From Schizochytrium sp. TIO01 (Eukaryota > Sar > Bigyra > Thraustochytrida > Thraustochytriidae), in NCBI GenBank assembly GCA_004764695.1, contig SMSO01000031.1, positions 9,087,761 to 9,151,760 on the forward strand: DNA of 64,000 nucleotides. Direction: 5' to 3'. Positions within the stretch are counted from its first letter, which is position 1; each line of letters opens with the position of its first letter. The position numbers and the translations under genes were made by a program. Positions 1-10,073 of the stretch are shown in pieces. The notes beneath the pieces were generated by a model. The model ran no database searches. It was not told the DNA's origin and worked only from the letters and a program-made list of their open reading frames with translations.

Positions 1-560
1 CGTAAGTGTTTGTCACTCTTTCTCCTTCCTTGTGCCTATGTGTGATTCCGTGGTTTGTGGTTGCTTTGATTCACTTTACTGGAAGAGATTTCGCTTTGAC
101 CCATAATAATCCTTGGCATATAGAGGCATATAGAGACATAACAGATCGTATGGATAACGTCGAGCTATACATGCATCCGTTCTCTGTATATACCCCTGCC
201 ATGATGTTTTTCAAGATCAGTAGTACTCTTGAAAATCCTACGTTATCTACTCTTAATTCTGAAATTTTATAAAACAAGAACAAATTGTATGAAAACAATT
301 TCTCTCTTATTCAGCCCCGAAATAAGTTGGTCAAAGTCTCTGGTAGTCCTATCTCTTTGTAGGTGACCTTCTTCTGCTTAGAATAGCAAATACAAACTAG
401 TTTCTCAAATAATGACTCATTTCGCAGGAACGATACTTGTGTTAGCAAAGCATCCGGCATTGATGGAGTTGGAGTGAATGCAACATCCTTCCGAAGTTGT
501 AGAAAGAAAAAGAAAAGAAAATCATGAATTTTTATCAGAACATTATATTCAAAAGGCTGC
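1..560. other. intergenic, downstream of the aminotransferase gene
   Basis: No convincing gene is seen. The short open frames here have no recognisable motif and overlap each other on both strands. The part nearest 560 is probably the 3' untranslated region of the minus-strand aminotransferase gene. Confidence 0.5.
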
Positions 561-1790
561 TCAAGCAGTGATATCCGGACCAGTAATGGCCTTGACAGCA
601 GCATCAATCGTTTCGGGCTTCTTACAGATGGCAAAACGCACAAGGTAATCAGGCGCGTCAACATTGTTATGGAAGACAGACATCGGCACGCAGACTACGC
701 CCTTCGCGGTAGCCATCCAACGAGCAAACTCTACATCATTTTTGCCCGTCTTGCGTGTATCACACACGAGGAAGTAACCTCCGTCCGGATAGATAACTTC
801 TGCACCAGCTGCCTCAAGAGCTGCACCAAGCCTACGAGCATTTTCCTGAAATTGGCTACCAAGTTGAGCGACCTCCTTGGACACAATAGAGTCAGGGCCC
901 TTGTCGAGGTCGCGAATCGCAACTGCAGAGCCCTCTTGAAAAGGGGTGGGCGCGCAGTAAGAGTTGTAGGCATGTAGAGATGAGACAGCCGAGACGATGT
1001 CCGGAGGACCAAAGACCCAACCCACACGCCAGCCCGTGAGAGAAAAGAGCTTGGATGAAGAGCCCAAGGTCAAAGTGCGGTTGGCCATACCTTTTTCGTG
1101 GGCAAGGCGAATATGTTTCATAGGGTTGAAGACAAAGGCTTCATAGACCTCGTCAGAAATGCACAATAAGTCTTTGCGCACTACAAGCTCTGCAAGCTTC
1201 GAAATTTCCTCCGCTGTAGCCACATGACCCGTGGGGTTGTGAGGAGAGTTGAACATGATCAATTTAGTCTTGTCTGTGATGGCATTTTCTAGCTCCTCGA
1301 AATCAATGCCAAAACCCGGTGGACGCAAGGTTAGAGTGATGGGTTTGCCACCCGCCATTTTCACCGCCGGAAGGTACCACGGAAAGTAAGGTTCAAAGAT
1401 GATCACCTCATCGCCAGGGTCAACAATAGCCTGCATGGCAGCATAAATGGCTTCCGTAGCGGAGGTTACCACCACTACGTTGAGATCAACATCAACTTTG
1501 GCTTCTGCGGGAATACCGGCATCCTTGTTCCAGTGATCCGCGAGTGCCTCTCGCAAGTTGCGCGTGCCAGGCACCGGGCTGTACTGATTGAGTCTCGGGT
1601 TTTCCTGTACAACTCTGCACGCTTCGTCGCGAGCGATTTTAGTGCCTTCGAAGTCAGGAAATCCTTGCCCTAGGTCGCAGACGATGTTGGGCCCCTGTGC
1701 AAGCTTAATAATCTCTGACCAGACCTTTTGTCCTCCGCTATTGCCTTCGCTCAGCACCCTCTGACTCACACGACGGAGCTTCGACATCAT
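561..1790 (-). CDS. PLP-dependent class I/II aminotransferase (kynurenine / glutamine transaminase-like)
   Basis: The 409-residue frame is intronless and starts at tandem ATG codons. Seen in order: GQGFPDF near residue 40, NSPHNPTG near 180, SDEVYE near 213, and SSSKLFSLTGWRVGW near 242-256. The last carries the lysine expected to hold pyridoxal phosphate. This is the fold-type I aminotransferase signature, and the GQGFPDF and GWRVGW motifs are typical of the kynurenine aminotransferase / cysteine-S-conjugate beta-lyase branch. That branch transaminates kynurenine, glutamine or aromatic amino acids with 2-oxo acids. Length is close to the family's usual ~420. No strong targeting presequence is obvious, although the first ~15 residues are basic. 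Exact substrate is not decidable from sequence. Confidence 0.9.
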   Translation of the reverse strand: MMSKLRRVSQRVLSEGNSGGQKVWSEIIKLAQGPNIVCDLGQGFPDFEGTKIARDEACRVVQENPRLNQYSPVPGTRNLREALADHWNKDAGIPAEAKVDVDLNVVVVTSATEAIYAAMQAIVDPGDEVIIFEPYFPWYLPAVKMAGGKPITLTLRPPGFGIDFEELENAITDKTKLIMFNSPHNPTGHVATAEEISKLAELVVRKDLLCISDEVYEAFVFNPMKHIRLAHEKGMANRTLTLGSSSKLFSLTGWRVGWVFGPPDIVSAVSSLHAYNSYCAPTPFQEGSAVAIRDLDKGPDSIVSKEVAQLGSQFQENARRLGAALEAAGAEVIYPDGGYFLVCDTRKTGKNDVEFARWMATAKGVVCVPMSVFHNNVDAPDYLVRFAICKKPETIDAAVKAITGPDITA

Positions 1791-2549
1791 CCGCAGCTCA
1801 ATGCTTTTTTAAGTATACTTCAATCTAATCTGTACACTCCCTAAATCAACTCTCGAATCGAGACAAGACGCGAAGTGGGTTTGCTGCATCCTCCAAGTCG
1901 AGTTCGCAGCACATTCGCTCGCTCTGTGAATTACTATCTTCTTCTTTTTCCCAATTTCTTTTCTTTTCTCTTCTTTTCCCTTACTAAACCACAACTACTA
2001 GTTTAGGTACTATATATTTGTGTCGAAAAATGAAACTTTTGATTTTTTTTCTTTCAGACTCAGTCTCATACCTGATACGCTTTTCCTTCTCAGGAGGTCT
2101 TTTCTACACTAACGTATAAACCTCTATGCCAAGCTCACATATACATGAGAGCATATCAGGATGGCAATCGAGAGGACCTGCGGTTTGCTGCAATGTTTTC
2201 ACTCAGGAAGTGGCCAAAATCGGTCAGATTAAATAACTTAAGCAGAAGAGGTCTTATTACTTGAAAGTATTATTTTTCTCCTTATCATTGATAGAATTCG
2301 ACTAAAGTTATTTCTAACTAAAGTATAAAACAAAGAAAGCCTGCGAAAAAACGTGAAAATTTGGGGCTCCATACACCGTGTCTTCGCGAGTTGAGGTTTG
2401 AAAGGAAAGGAGCCTCCTGTTCCCAAGGAGAGAAAACAGCAAAGGTTGGTCTGTTGTTTGCTCTTGCTCGTGTATGTTGTTCTTAGAGAAGTACACCTTT
2501 GAGCATATGGTCTGACCCTGTCTGATGCGAGTGAGTCTTGAGAGACGGA
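1791..2549. other. intergenic, divergent promoter region
   Basis: AT-rich and pyrimidine-rich stretch between the minus-strand aminotransferase start and the plus-strand small-gene candidate at 2550. No ORF with a recognisable motif is seen. Confidence 0.5.
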
Positions 2550-3046
2550 ATGGAGTTTTGTGAGTCACTTTATTATTATTATCAGTTTTCAGAAGATCGT
2601 GTCCGAAGGAATTCAGGAGAACACGAACCAGTGCGTTGCTCGCAGATATTAGAGGCGCTACAGAATGTGCGTAGAAACATGCGAGGTTTTTTAGACTTGC
2701 ACAGGCGGCTGCAGCTTACCAAAGTTCTAAGGGAGGTAAGTTTTTAATTATTGGAGCCTGTATTTTAATATATCATTAGAAGTGGAACATTATTGGGGTG
2801 GTAAAAAACACCTCTGCAACAATACCAAACTCAGATACTTAACAGCGAGTTGTCTGAAAGTTTTAAGAAATCAGTTCACTTGAAGTGAAATAGAGCTTCG
2901 ATTGTCAGAGGCTAAACGGAGTTAGGGGTATGCCGGAGAAAGAGGACATTTTGCTTGTACTCAGGGTGGAAGAAATAAATGATATCACAACAGAAAATGT
3001 TTTTAGTGAGCCTAGCAATCTTGTGTCTTCTCAGACATTGCAGTGA
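2550..3046 (+). CDS. possible two-exon small hypothetical protein
   Basis: Proposed CDS is 2550-2735 joined to 2909-3046, 107 residues. Exon 1 runs from an ATG to a consensus donor (GAG|GTAAGT) at 2736. The intron of 173 nt ends in TTGTCAG at 2908, and both sides are phase 0. Exon 2 is open for 46 codons and ends in TGA. Codon use in both exons looks coding: exon 1 has an Arg/Leu-rich helical segment, exon 2 an acidic one. The product is not recognised. Exon 1 also contains internal GTGAGT and TTTTCAG sites, so the true start may lie in another exon. Confidence 0.4.
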
Positions 3047-3703
3047 GCTACAGACTTGGGAATAGTGTGGCTCTGACATAGATTACGATCAGTAGATCAC
3101 ATTAGCATTATTTTCCTGTTAGTGTATGCAATCAGCGAGTAAGCAAATTAATGCCTTGAAAAATAAACTTCAAGAAAAGTAACAACAGTGCAAGCAGGGT
3201 TGACCAAGGCATGAAGAGAATAATCAGAAACTTTAGTGAAAAACACATTGTCTATTTTTATCGAGATTATAAATGAAGCACTGGTAACTTCAATGGTGGT
3301 GTAATCTAACAGCAATAGGAACCGGACAACGAAAGAAATATCATCAATCATTTCTCAATAATAGTCAAAAATTGTGTCGCCTTCAAGCCAAATGACTGTA
3401 CCACCGGTAAAATGGACTGAAAGGAAGAGTGGGGAGCAGTGACGGAGGTTCATTTATTATGCAAAAGATCATTATTGTAGCACATACAGTTATCACAAAT
3501 AAACTCCAAAATCATATCGCGCAGCACATATTCTAAGTAACACGCGACGGAAAACCGGGACCATGGGCAGCTCAAACGTGAGCAAAATCTGCCCTATACA
3601 TGCAGTCATCAGTCAACAGAAAAGGAGCTGCAGAATTTGCCTAATGGATAGTTCCTTGAGGGAATATTGATATAGGGAACAGACAACCTCCAATAACTGC
3701 AAC
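3047..3703. other. intergenic, AT-rich
   Basis: Convergent intergenic space between the small-gene candidate and the Mpv17-like gene. Only short, motif-free frames are seen. Confidence 0.5.
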
Positions 3704-4435
3704 TCAGGTAGCAATAGAGGAGGGCACAGGTGTTGTATGCGCCGTTTGTGTAGACTCTTGTTCACTAGGATCGGTAGAAACATCGTCTGTCACTGATGTA
3801 GCTAGCTCACGATGAGCAATGAGAGAGAGAATTACATTCCAAAACAGAGACGCGACAATTGTAGGCAGGACACGGAACTTTGGGGAAACGTACATGAAAT
3901 TCAGCATGTTAATAGGGGCCCACACCATGGCACTTTTGCAAAAGATCTCAAAAGCGTCGTCAGTAATTTTACGCTTGATGGCCTCCGTAAGAGTCTCGTC
4001 GCCAAGCTGGTCACGAACGCCAAGCGCACGCTCCGCGGTCATCGTGAATGCTAGGAACATTGCATTGAATGGATAAGCCATCACCATGGTGTTTGTAACA
4101 ACTTTGCTGGCAGCCATGCGGAAAGAAGATCCCGGAAACCATCTATCGAGCTTGCCAAACCAGATCTGAACACTAGGAGCAAATGCAAGACCATTCCAAG
4201 AGGACACAATGATGTTGCGTTTCCAATCAAACCAGCCAAAAAGTTCTTGGCCACTTTCGTGTTCCTTGGTGTGAGCAGGCGGCATGGGATGCCTCTTCTC
4301 CGTAGTGATGTACTGCGCCACAGCATCACCAGCGGTCATAACGCTCCACGAGGTCACCATGCCCGTAACCATGGGCCTCTTGGCCATGCTCGCCGAGTAT
4401 GCGCTCCAGGCGCTCTTCACAAGTCTGCTAGCCAT
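3704..4435 (-). CDS. Mpv17/PMP22-family membrane protein
   Basis: About 243 residues from the ATG at 4435; the frame stays open a few codons upstream only through a GTG. The C-terminal half carries the family signature W-x-P-x-N-x-L-N-F followed by R and a W-N-V-x-x-S segment, here reading VWAPINMLNFMYV and LFWNVILSLIAHRE near residues 178-215. Family members (Mpv17, PXMP2, yeast Sym1) are four-helix proteins of the inner mitochondrial or peroxisomal membrane, involved in metabolite or stress-related transport. The N-terminus is short and basic, compatible with mitochondrial targeting. A Ser/Thr-rich tail of ~30 residues follows the last hydrophobic segment. Organelle is not determined. Confidence 0.9.
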   Translation of the reverse strand: MASRLVKSAWSAYSASMAKRPMVTGMVTSWSVMTAGDAVAQYITTEKRHPMPPAHTKEHESGQELFGWFDWKRNIIVSSWNGLAFAPSVQIWFGKLDRWFPGSSFRMAASKVVTNTMVMAYPFNAMFLAFTMTAERALGVRDQLGDETLTEAIKRKITDDAFEIFCKSAMVWAPINMLNFMYVSPKFRVLPTIVASLFWNVILSLIAHRELATSVTDDVSTDPSEQESTQTAHTTPVPSSIAT

Positions 4436-4850
4436 CTTCACAGTCACCCAAACCTGCACTGCAAACCAGCCACCAACACACCGGTACCGCTACCTCGGAT
4501 TTGGTCGAGTCGCCAGGCAATTCGTTTGGGGTTTGCTTTCCAGAGTTCGCGAGAACGAACGGCGGTCTTTGCGACGATCCTCTCGTAATTGCCACAGATA
4601 AAAAGAAAGAATCACTGCAGTGCACGCACTGCGAAAAGTGCGTTAGGATCTACCTCTAAGGGCCACTAGGAGTGTGTAGGAACTCGAAAGTCGCCACTTC
4701 GCTTCCATCTGAATCACGAAGCATCAACAGTTGAACAAAAAAACAAATGTATGAACGAATCAAAGAGTGAATTTCTATGATTCTATCAACCAACCTTTCA
4801 CGAACAAAATAAAAATGAAAAAAACGATCGTCAAGACAAGACTGCGGAAT
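4436..4850. other. intergenic, upstream of the Mpv17-like gene
   Basis: Probable promoter and 5' untranslated region of the minus-strand Mpv17-like gene. No further gene is seen. Confidence 0.45.
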
Positions 4851-5019
4851 TTACAAGTGGTCCATTTTCTGCAACTTGAGTCCAAGGAGTTTGTTGACCA
4901 ATCCGGGGGAAATTCTCATTGGTTGGAAGCGGAGCTCTGTCGATGGCGTGGAATCTGCTCGGAACTCTGTCTCGTAATCTGTCCAGGCGTTGTTCTCATA
5001 GGTAGCGGTGGGTTTCTTT
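4851..5019 (-). CDS. candidate 3'-terminal exon of an unidentified gene
   Basis: On the minus strand a frame is open from 5072 to a TAA at 4851. A CTGCAG acceptor at 5020-5025 would give a terminal exon of 169 nt (about 56 residues). Its translation has good codon use and mixed composition, including a YENNAWTDYETEF segment and a C-terminus LGLKLQKMDHL. No family is recognised and the upstream exons are not placed. A second minus-strand coding-like stretch lies in the fold-back repeat at about 5180-5265 and could belong to the same gene, but the phases do not join cleanly. Confidence 0.3.
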
Positions 5020-5149
5020 CTGCAGTAGGTCCGTATTACATGCGGATGACTGTTCGTAGGACCGAGGCCAAATTAACTAACTTAACTAAGCTAAGTGTGC
5101 ATCAGACCGAGAAAGAGTCGCCTGGAAACTGCAGCGCATCACAAATAAA

Positions 5150-5309
5150 GGAGCCCGTGCTTTCTGGGGAGTAGATCACACCTGAATAAGCGTCGCGCTC
5201 ACATCAGAGTTGACTTGATAGTCACTGAGAAGCACAAGAGGCACAAAGCAGTCGTGAACGTGCGGCGCTTATTCAGGTATGGTCTGCCTGCCTAGAAAGC
5301 ACGGGCTCC
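5150..5309. repeat. fold-back inverted repeat
   Basis: The left arm starts at 5150 with GGAGCCCGTGCTTTCT. The right arm ends at 5309 with its exact reverse complement. A second perfectly paired block, ACCTGAATAAGCG, follows in both arms after ~15 unpaired bases, and pairing continues weakly toward the centre. The unpaired spacer is about 50 bp. This can form a long hairpin and resembles a small decayed fold-back or MITE-like element, although no target-site duplication is evident. Confidence 0.7.
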
Positions 5310-5680
5310 TGAGATTGCTTGTTAATATTGCTGCAGTGGACTTCATTGTTCTCTTTGATGTGATCTCCATTTCGCTGTCATTTTGCAAACTCTTCTGTGC
5401 GGTTATTGCTCCTGAGAACCAGGACTTGCTGCGAGCCCAAGCTGATGCTCTAAGCCCCCTCACAAGTGAGCCACTGTATTCTCACCTCGGACTCGCAAGC
5501 CTTGTTCTTGATTACGGCGTAGACCCATACGCTGCAGAGCCTTTACCTACGGAAAGCCTTGGTGCCCGAGAGGACTTCACGATCTACATTCGCGATGGTC
5601 AGGACCACATCAAGGAAGTCCACCGTGGCATTTACGCGGACATGGCCGGAGGAATCAGAAAATCGCCACCACTTAGGTAG
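5279..5680 (+). CDS. unidentified coding-like frame
   Basis: A 133-codon frame. From about 5411 onward it has strongly coding-like codon use (GAC, CTC, GGC, ATC rich) and a mixed, soluble-protein composition. The first ~40 residues are hydrophobic and may not be translated: the start lies in the fold-back repeat arm, and a possible acceptor sits near 5413. No family is recognised. It could be an exon or a gene remnant. Confidence 0.3.
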   Translation: MVCLPRKHGLLRLLVNIAAVDFIVLFDVISISLSFCKLFCAVIAPENQDLLRAQADALSPLTSEPLYSHLGLASLVLDYGVDPYAAEPLPTESLGAREDFTIYIRDGQDHIKEVHRGIYADMAGGIRKSPPLR

Positions 5681-5780
5681 TCTGAGAATAGAAGAATCAA
5701 TCAATTTACTTTTTAATTTCCTTTGTTTGTTTGATTGTTTTTTGTAAAGGCTAGCAAGATAGGTTGAGGTAGGACTCCAT

Positions 5781-5820
5781 TTTCTTTTCCTTTCCTTTCC
5801 TTTCCTTTCCTTTTCTTTCT
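5781..5820 (+). repeat. short (TTTCC)n tract
   Basis: Five to six near-exact copies of TTTCC within a pyrimidine tract. Simple repeat with no evident function. Confidence 0.8.
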
Positions 5821-5826
5821 TTGTGC

Positions 5827-6057
5827 TCAACAAACGTCCTCCACGATTTCTTCGATTACATCTTGGAGCGTTTGCATCTCAGCATCGCAATTGGCTACAA
5901 ATTGCTCTGTTCGCTTGGGACTGTAAGCGGCATCTTCAAAGTCAGTGAGGTAGAGACGGACATTGTCGTCTGTGACCACCATGGATAATATTCTGTTGTG
6001 CCTGATCCCGCGAACTACGTGGAGATCTATTAAAAGACCGCAACTTTTGTTATGTTT
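5827..6057 (-). pseudogene. protein-kinase-like C-lobe fragment, probably decayed
   Basis: The minus-strand frame is open from 6057 to a TGA at 5827 (76 residues). It reads RGIRHNRILSMVV, then TDDNVRLYLTDFEDAAY, then an acidic C-terminus. The spacing resembles the catalytic loop (HxDxxxxN) and DFG region of small protein-kinase-like domains, where IRHNNIL and xDFxxA are common. The catalytic Asp is not present: the expected HGD position reads VRG. Upstream at 6180-6420 on the same strand are open but frame-shifted coding-like stretches. A dead or decaying kinase-like gene is the best reading; a spliced active gene is less likely. Confidence 0.35.
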
Positions 6058-8201
6058 TTAATAATAACAGTGAATATAGTCTTGTGAGAGAGGCACATAG
6101 CTCTCATGACTAGCACAAAAGTGGCATCAGAGATAGACTCGACGTTTCAACGGGAAGCTTGCCTTCAACATGATTTCTTACAATGGCGGATTGTCATACA
6201 ACCTTAGGCCCAGTTTCAGAGAACTAAGTTTGCACGGTGAGCACTGCCAAGATCCAAGCTGGTATAATAGAGGCTGCGTGCAATTCCGATTCCTCAACTT
6301 GAAACAGATAAGTCCTCAACTTGAAACAAATGAAGGCAGATGAATTTGGAAAATCGTCCTCAGCAGTTGGGCATTTAGTCAACTGAGCTGTTGTGGTAAA
6401 GATACGCTGACGCTATAGAAGTCCATAGTTAAACATGTGGTTGAACCTTGGACAAAGCTTGAACTCTTTATATTTTAGATATCTATTTAGCTTTCCAAGC
6501 CATGATCTTCTGATAACCGTGACAAACATTTCATCTCAGCCCTACGACGTTAATCAAGTCACTGAAAGTTAGGGATTGTAAGCAATAGCTTAGAGTCAAT
6601 GTTGCCGGACCACCTCCCGAATTTTGTTCGTTTTGTTGGGGAGCCGCCTTGGTTCTTCTAGAGTGATAAATTTCAATAACTGTTGGGCTCGTGCACTGAA
6701 AGCTTTGGGACCCATCGATATAATAGAGACAGAAGACAGACGCATATTTGTGCATGGTGATTTTTATTTAGCATGGCCCTGCATTCAAAATTCTCAATCC
6801 AACGACATAACTTGATGAAGTTGATGATGGCGATGCTGACTAACGAACAAGAAAATTGAACCCCCGCGTTTCAAGACTGATAATAGAATAACGGCAATAC
6901 TGATTTAGCTTAGCATGGGTAGCGAAGTATCTCTAGAGAGATGGTTCTACTGAAGAAGTCCCAAAATCACGGCCTAGAATTTGGGGTCTAGTTATTTGCT
7001 TCGCTGCGATCTATCGTTTCAAGTCACAAAAAAAAATAAAAAAATAAAAAACACTAACGACAAGAAACCATCTTTTCGCTGGACTTTGGTGATCCACCAA
7101 CTACGAAAATGGTGTGAGGACAAATCAGCATTTTGGAACCCTGGGCCATAACCTTGTCGTTGAAAAGAGTTTTTTTAATGACTTGAGAAGGCGCCGATAG
7201 CTATATTTAGGTAGGTACGATCCTAGCACTATTACCTGGTCCCAAATTCTACGAAAATTGAATCAGACCTTGAGAGACCTTCGTCAAACCACGAAAACAA
7301 CGCTGACTTTTTTCTCTTTTGTACACATTGTATTTAAAACTCGTTATTGACGTAGATGACTGACTGTCTGAGCATAACCTACCATTCTATCTTCAAAAAT
7401 AAAACATGAGCAATGTACACAATTCAATGCTAATTATTCTTCATGTTATTTGGAAACCACGTAAAGAGTTTCAATAGACACTTTGGGGAGGGAGGGGAGG
7501 CTATATTATACTCTATGCAAAACTTATATAGTTATGAGACAAAGGAAGGCGTATGAGCGCATACGTTTTAACTTATAATATCCCACTACTATCTCCTCCA
7601 CCTTGCTAAGGCAGAACCATTGTTAAAGACCTTGAATTTGCGTTTGCTGTAGAAGTGCAGTAGTCTTTATTAAATTGTATCACACTGCCTTGAAAAACTC
7701 CTTCACTTCATACATCTGATGTGCAGAATAATTTGTTGGTAAACAACATAGAAAATGATGAGAGCAAGAAATGAAGATATTAAGTTATTCAAGCTTATTT
7801 TGCTGTTGCATGACGTAGCTCGTATGTAAATCAATTGTAAAATGGATTTTCATTATGATTTTTCATAGAGTTATTTATGTAAATGTAGGTTTTGCATAAT
7901 GAGGGGTTTTGAAGTCATTTTCTCTCAGCATCCAAACAAATAGAGAGAATGAAAGAATGAATAAAAAGACACGGCTGAGTCAAGAATAATATGCACTCTC
8001 ATTGTTTCCTTGGATATACAAAGAAAAGCCAAATGGTTGTACAAGTGCATTTGCTACCACCCACCGTCTCTCCACCTTTTAAGCGGATTGCCACCGTGGT
8101 GCTGGGACATAAGCGTGCCAGAATTTAATCTACTGAAGCGCTTTAAATTTTCTCTCCTTCCTTCTTGATATGACCATTCTGACAACGTTTGAAGGGACAA
8201 A
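6058..8201. other. intergenic with a short direct repeat
   Basis: Mostly AT-rich and gene-free. Two copies of TCCTCAACTTGAAACA lie at 6291-6306 and 6313-6328. Minus-strand open stretches at 6180-6420 may be upstream remnants of the kinase-like fragment. From about 6850 to 8200 nothing coding is seen; the end nearest 8200 is probably the SRP68 3' untranslated region. Confidence 0.5.
6291..6328 (+). repeat. two-copy direct repeat, 22-bp period
   Basis: Two exact copies of TCCTCAACTTGAAACA, starting at 6291 and 6313. Tandem duplication within the decayed kinase-like region. Confidence 0.85.
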
Positions 8202-10073
8202 TTAACGACGACCAAACCAATTGCGGGCACTGGAAAGCCAACCAGCAGCCTGCTCATCATCCTGGTCATCAGTCTGGGCAGAAGAGGGTTCCTCAGTCTC
8301 CTTCGTTGCTGACGCAGACTTCGGGCTCGAGGTTTGAGATTTCGTTGTCTTTCCACTCTTGCCTGGCTTCGGCAGCTTGCCAATTCTGAGTTCACTGGAG
8401 GCAAGATCAAAAAGAATTGGATGGGAAGGCACAGGCTCAATAGAGGGAGGAAGCTCACAGAGGGTAGGTACATCGCCAGCGCTTGAGGACTTCAATCCTT
8501 CTACTAGGTGTTGTTCTTGAGAGGACTTGTTGGCGTCGATGCGAGCGCGGAAAGCTGCGGCAAGAGCAACGCACTTTGCTGCGCGAGTCTTGCTCTCCAC
8601 TTCATCCAACTGCTTACTCTGGTTATCTGTAAGGCCATCTAAGTTACGCGTCTCAGCAATACGAGAAAAGTTGTGCTCGAACAATGCCAGTGCCTGTGAC
8701 CACTTGGTCTGCAACTGAAAAGTACGGCCCATCATAAGCGAGCGGAATGCCTTGCAGATGGCTTCCTGAGTGCGCATTTGTTCAGCAGTCACAATATCAT
8801 CAGGAGACGAATGCTCATCAGCATCAGGGCCGAGCATATCAAGAATATCCTGAACACTTTGGAGTGCCAAGTTATAGATGTGCACAAGCTCCTGAGGTTT
8901 AGCGGAGGAAGCCTCGGCAGAATCCATCTTGCGCATGACCTTGCTTGCATAGAGCATGTTACGATCGAGTGACACCAACAACTTCTGAGTCTTGACATAT
9001 GCATGAATGTAATCGTACTCTTCTGCGACCTTTTCCGGGTTGGCCGTTGATGTTGCAGACTGTTTAGGAGGCTTGCTCTTTTCCTCGCGAGCAAGGCGCA
9101 GTGTCTCATCACAGGCCGACAGTGCTGAAAGAAAGGCAGTCTCCAGCTCATCTCCCTCACCGATAGCGCCACCAGAAACCCGTTTTGCCTCCTCAAGATC
9201 ATTCAGTTGATCCCGAATCTCCAGAAGTTTGACACGCATTGCTGAGCTCCGCACAGGAACCTGCTGCCCACGCCAAGAGATGGTCGACGCTTGATCAGAC
9301 TGCATTCGGCGGTTCTCCTCCATAACCTTCTTAATCTTCGCTTGTAGAAGGTCACTTCCTTCTGCTTCTGCTTGCAGCTGCTTGAGTGCTTCCTGGCTTC
9401 CCCCGGGTCCCTCCCGGGAGAGGTTGTACTTGCAGTACCGCACAGCCGGCTCAATATCCTCAATGCGCTCCCGCATGAGCTCCCGGAGTTCTGGCTCAAC
9501 AATTTCTGAAAGTTGAGTGTACACGTTGCGAGCCTTCTCAAACTCGAAATAAGCGTCCTTCCACCACTCTTTCTCCAGCAACAGATTTCCCTTCATCCAG
9601 GCAGCATATGCTTCAGCCTCAAGCGCAGTGCGGTCATCGGCAACCTCATTACATAATTCCCGCAGCTTGGCAGCCCACTGAGTAGCCTTAGCGAGACGGC
9701 GTACGAGATGCAGTCTCTTTCGAGAGTCCTCGCCATCGCGTTGATTCTCATCCTTGAGTTGCATAGCGTATCCCCATGCTCGTTCAGCGTTCACCAGGGC
9801 CAGCTGCAAGAAACGGACTTCAGTACAGTCCGCAGCAGTAAGCTCGCGGCCTTGGAAAGCTTCGCGAGGCTTACCAGAAAGCTTGAAGTCCACGTTTTTG
9901 TTCTTCCGAAGGCGTCGAAGTCGGCGAGCGCAGTACTGCCTGTACCGCTGATAATCTCGGTGGCGGAGACCGTTCTGCTGTTGGCTCGTTGTCACGAACT
10001 CCAAAATGTTTAGCGAAAGCTTGGCGCCAGAGTTTTGGGGCTCTGTGCCAGTGGGTTCTTCATTGGAGGTCAT
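8202..10073 (-). CDS. SRP68: signal recognition particle subunit SRP68
   Basis: A 623-residue intronless frame from an ATG at 10073. The N-terminal third has the SRP68 RNA-binding signature: a QNGLRHRDYQRYRQYC segment near residues 33-48, then a dense basic run CARRLRRLRKNK and FKLSGKP near 62-70. The rest is helical and TPR-like, with a short C-terminal tail ending NWFGRR after a Ser/Lys-rich linker. SRP68 binds SRP RNA and forms a heterodimer with SRP72 in the S domain of the particle that targets ribosomes to the ER. Length matches the family (about 600-630). It is divergent to the SAM-domain gene. Confidence 0.93.
   Translation of the reverse strand: MTSNEEPTGTEPQNSGAKLSLNILEFVTTSQQQNGLRHRDYQRYRQYCARRLRRLRKNKNVDFKLSGKPREAFQGRELTAADCTEVRFLQLALVNAERAWGYAMQLKDENQRDGEDSRKRLHLVRRLAKATQWAAKLRELCNEVADDRTALEAEAYAAWMKGNLLLEKEWWKDAYFEFEKARNVYTQLSEIVEPELRELMRERIEDIEPAVRYCKYNLSREGPGGSQEALKQLQAEAEGSDLLQAKIKKVMEENRRMQSDQASTISWRGQQVPVRSSAMRVKLLEIRDQLNDLEEAKRVSGGAIGEGDELETAFLSALSACDETLRLAREEKSKPPKQSATSTANPEKVAEEYDYIHAYVKTQKLLVSLDRNMLYASKVMRKMDSAEASSAKPQELVHIYNLALQSVQDILDMLGPDADEHSSPDDIVTAEQMRTQEAICKAFRSLMMGRTFQLQTKWSQALALFEHNFSRIAETRNLDGLTDNQSKQLDEVESKTRAAKCVALAAAFRARIDANKSSQEQHLVEGLKSSSAGDVPTLCELPPSIEPVPSHPILFDLASSELRIGKLPKPGKSGKTTKSQTSSPKSASATKETEEPSSAQTDDQDDEQAAGWLSSARNWFGRR

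Noticed and set aside
6624-6815. Plus-strand frame containing FVHGDFYLAW, like a phosphotransferase catalytic loop
   Set aside because: No DFG-like motif or flanking domain follows, the codon use is weak and the minus strand is equally open. Chance match is likely.
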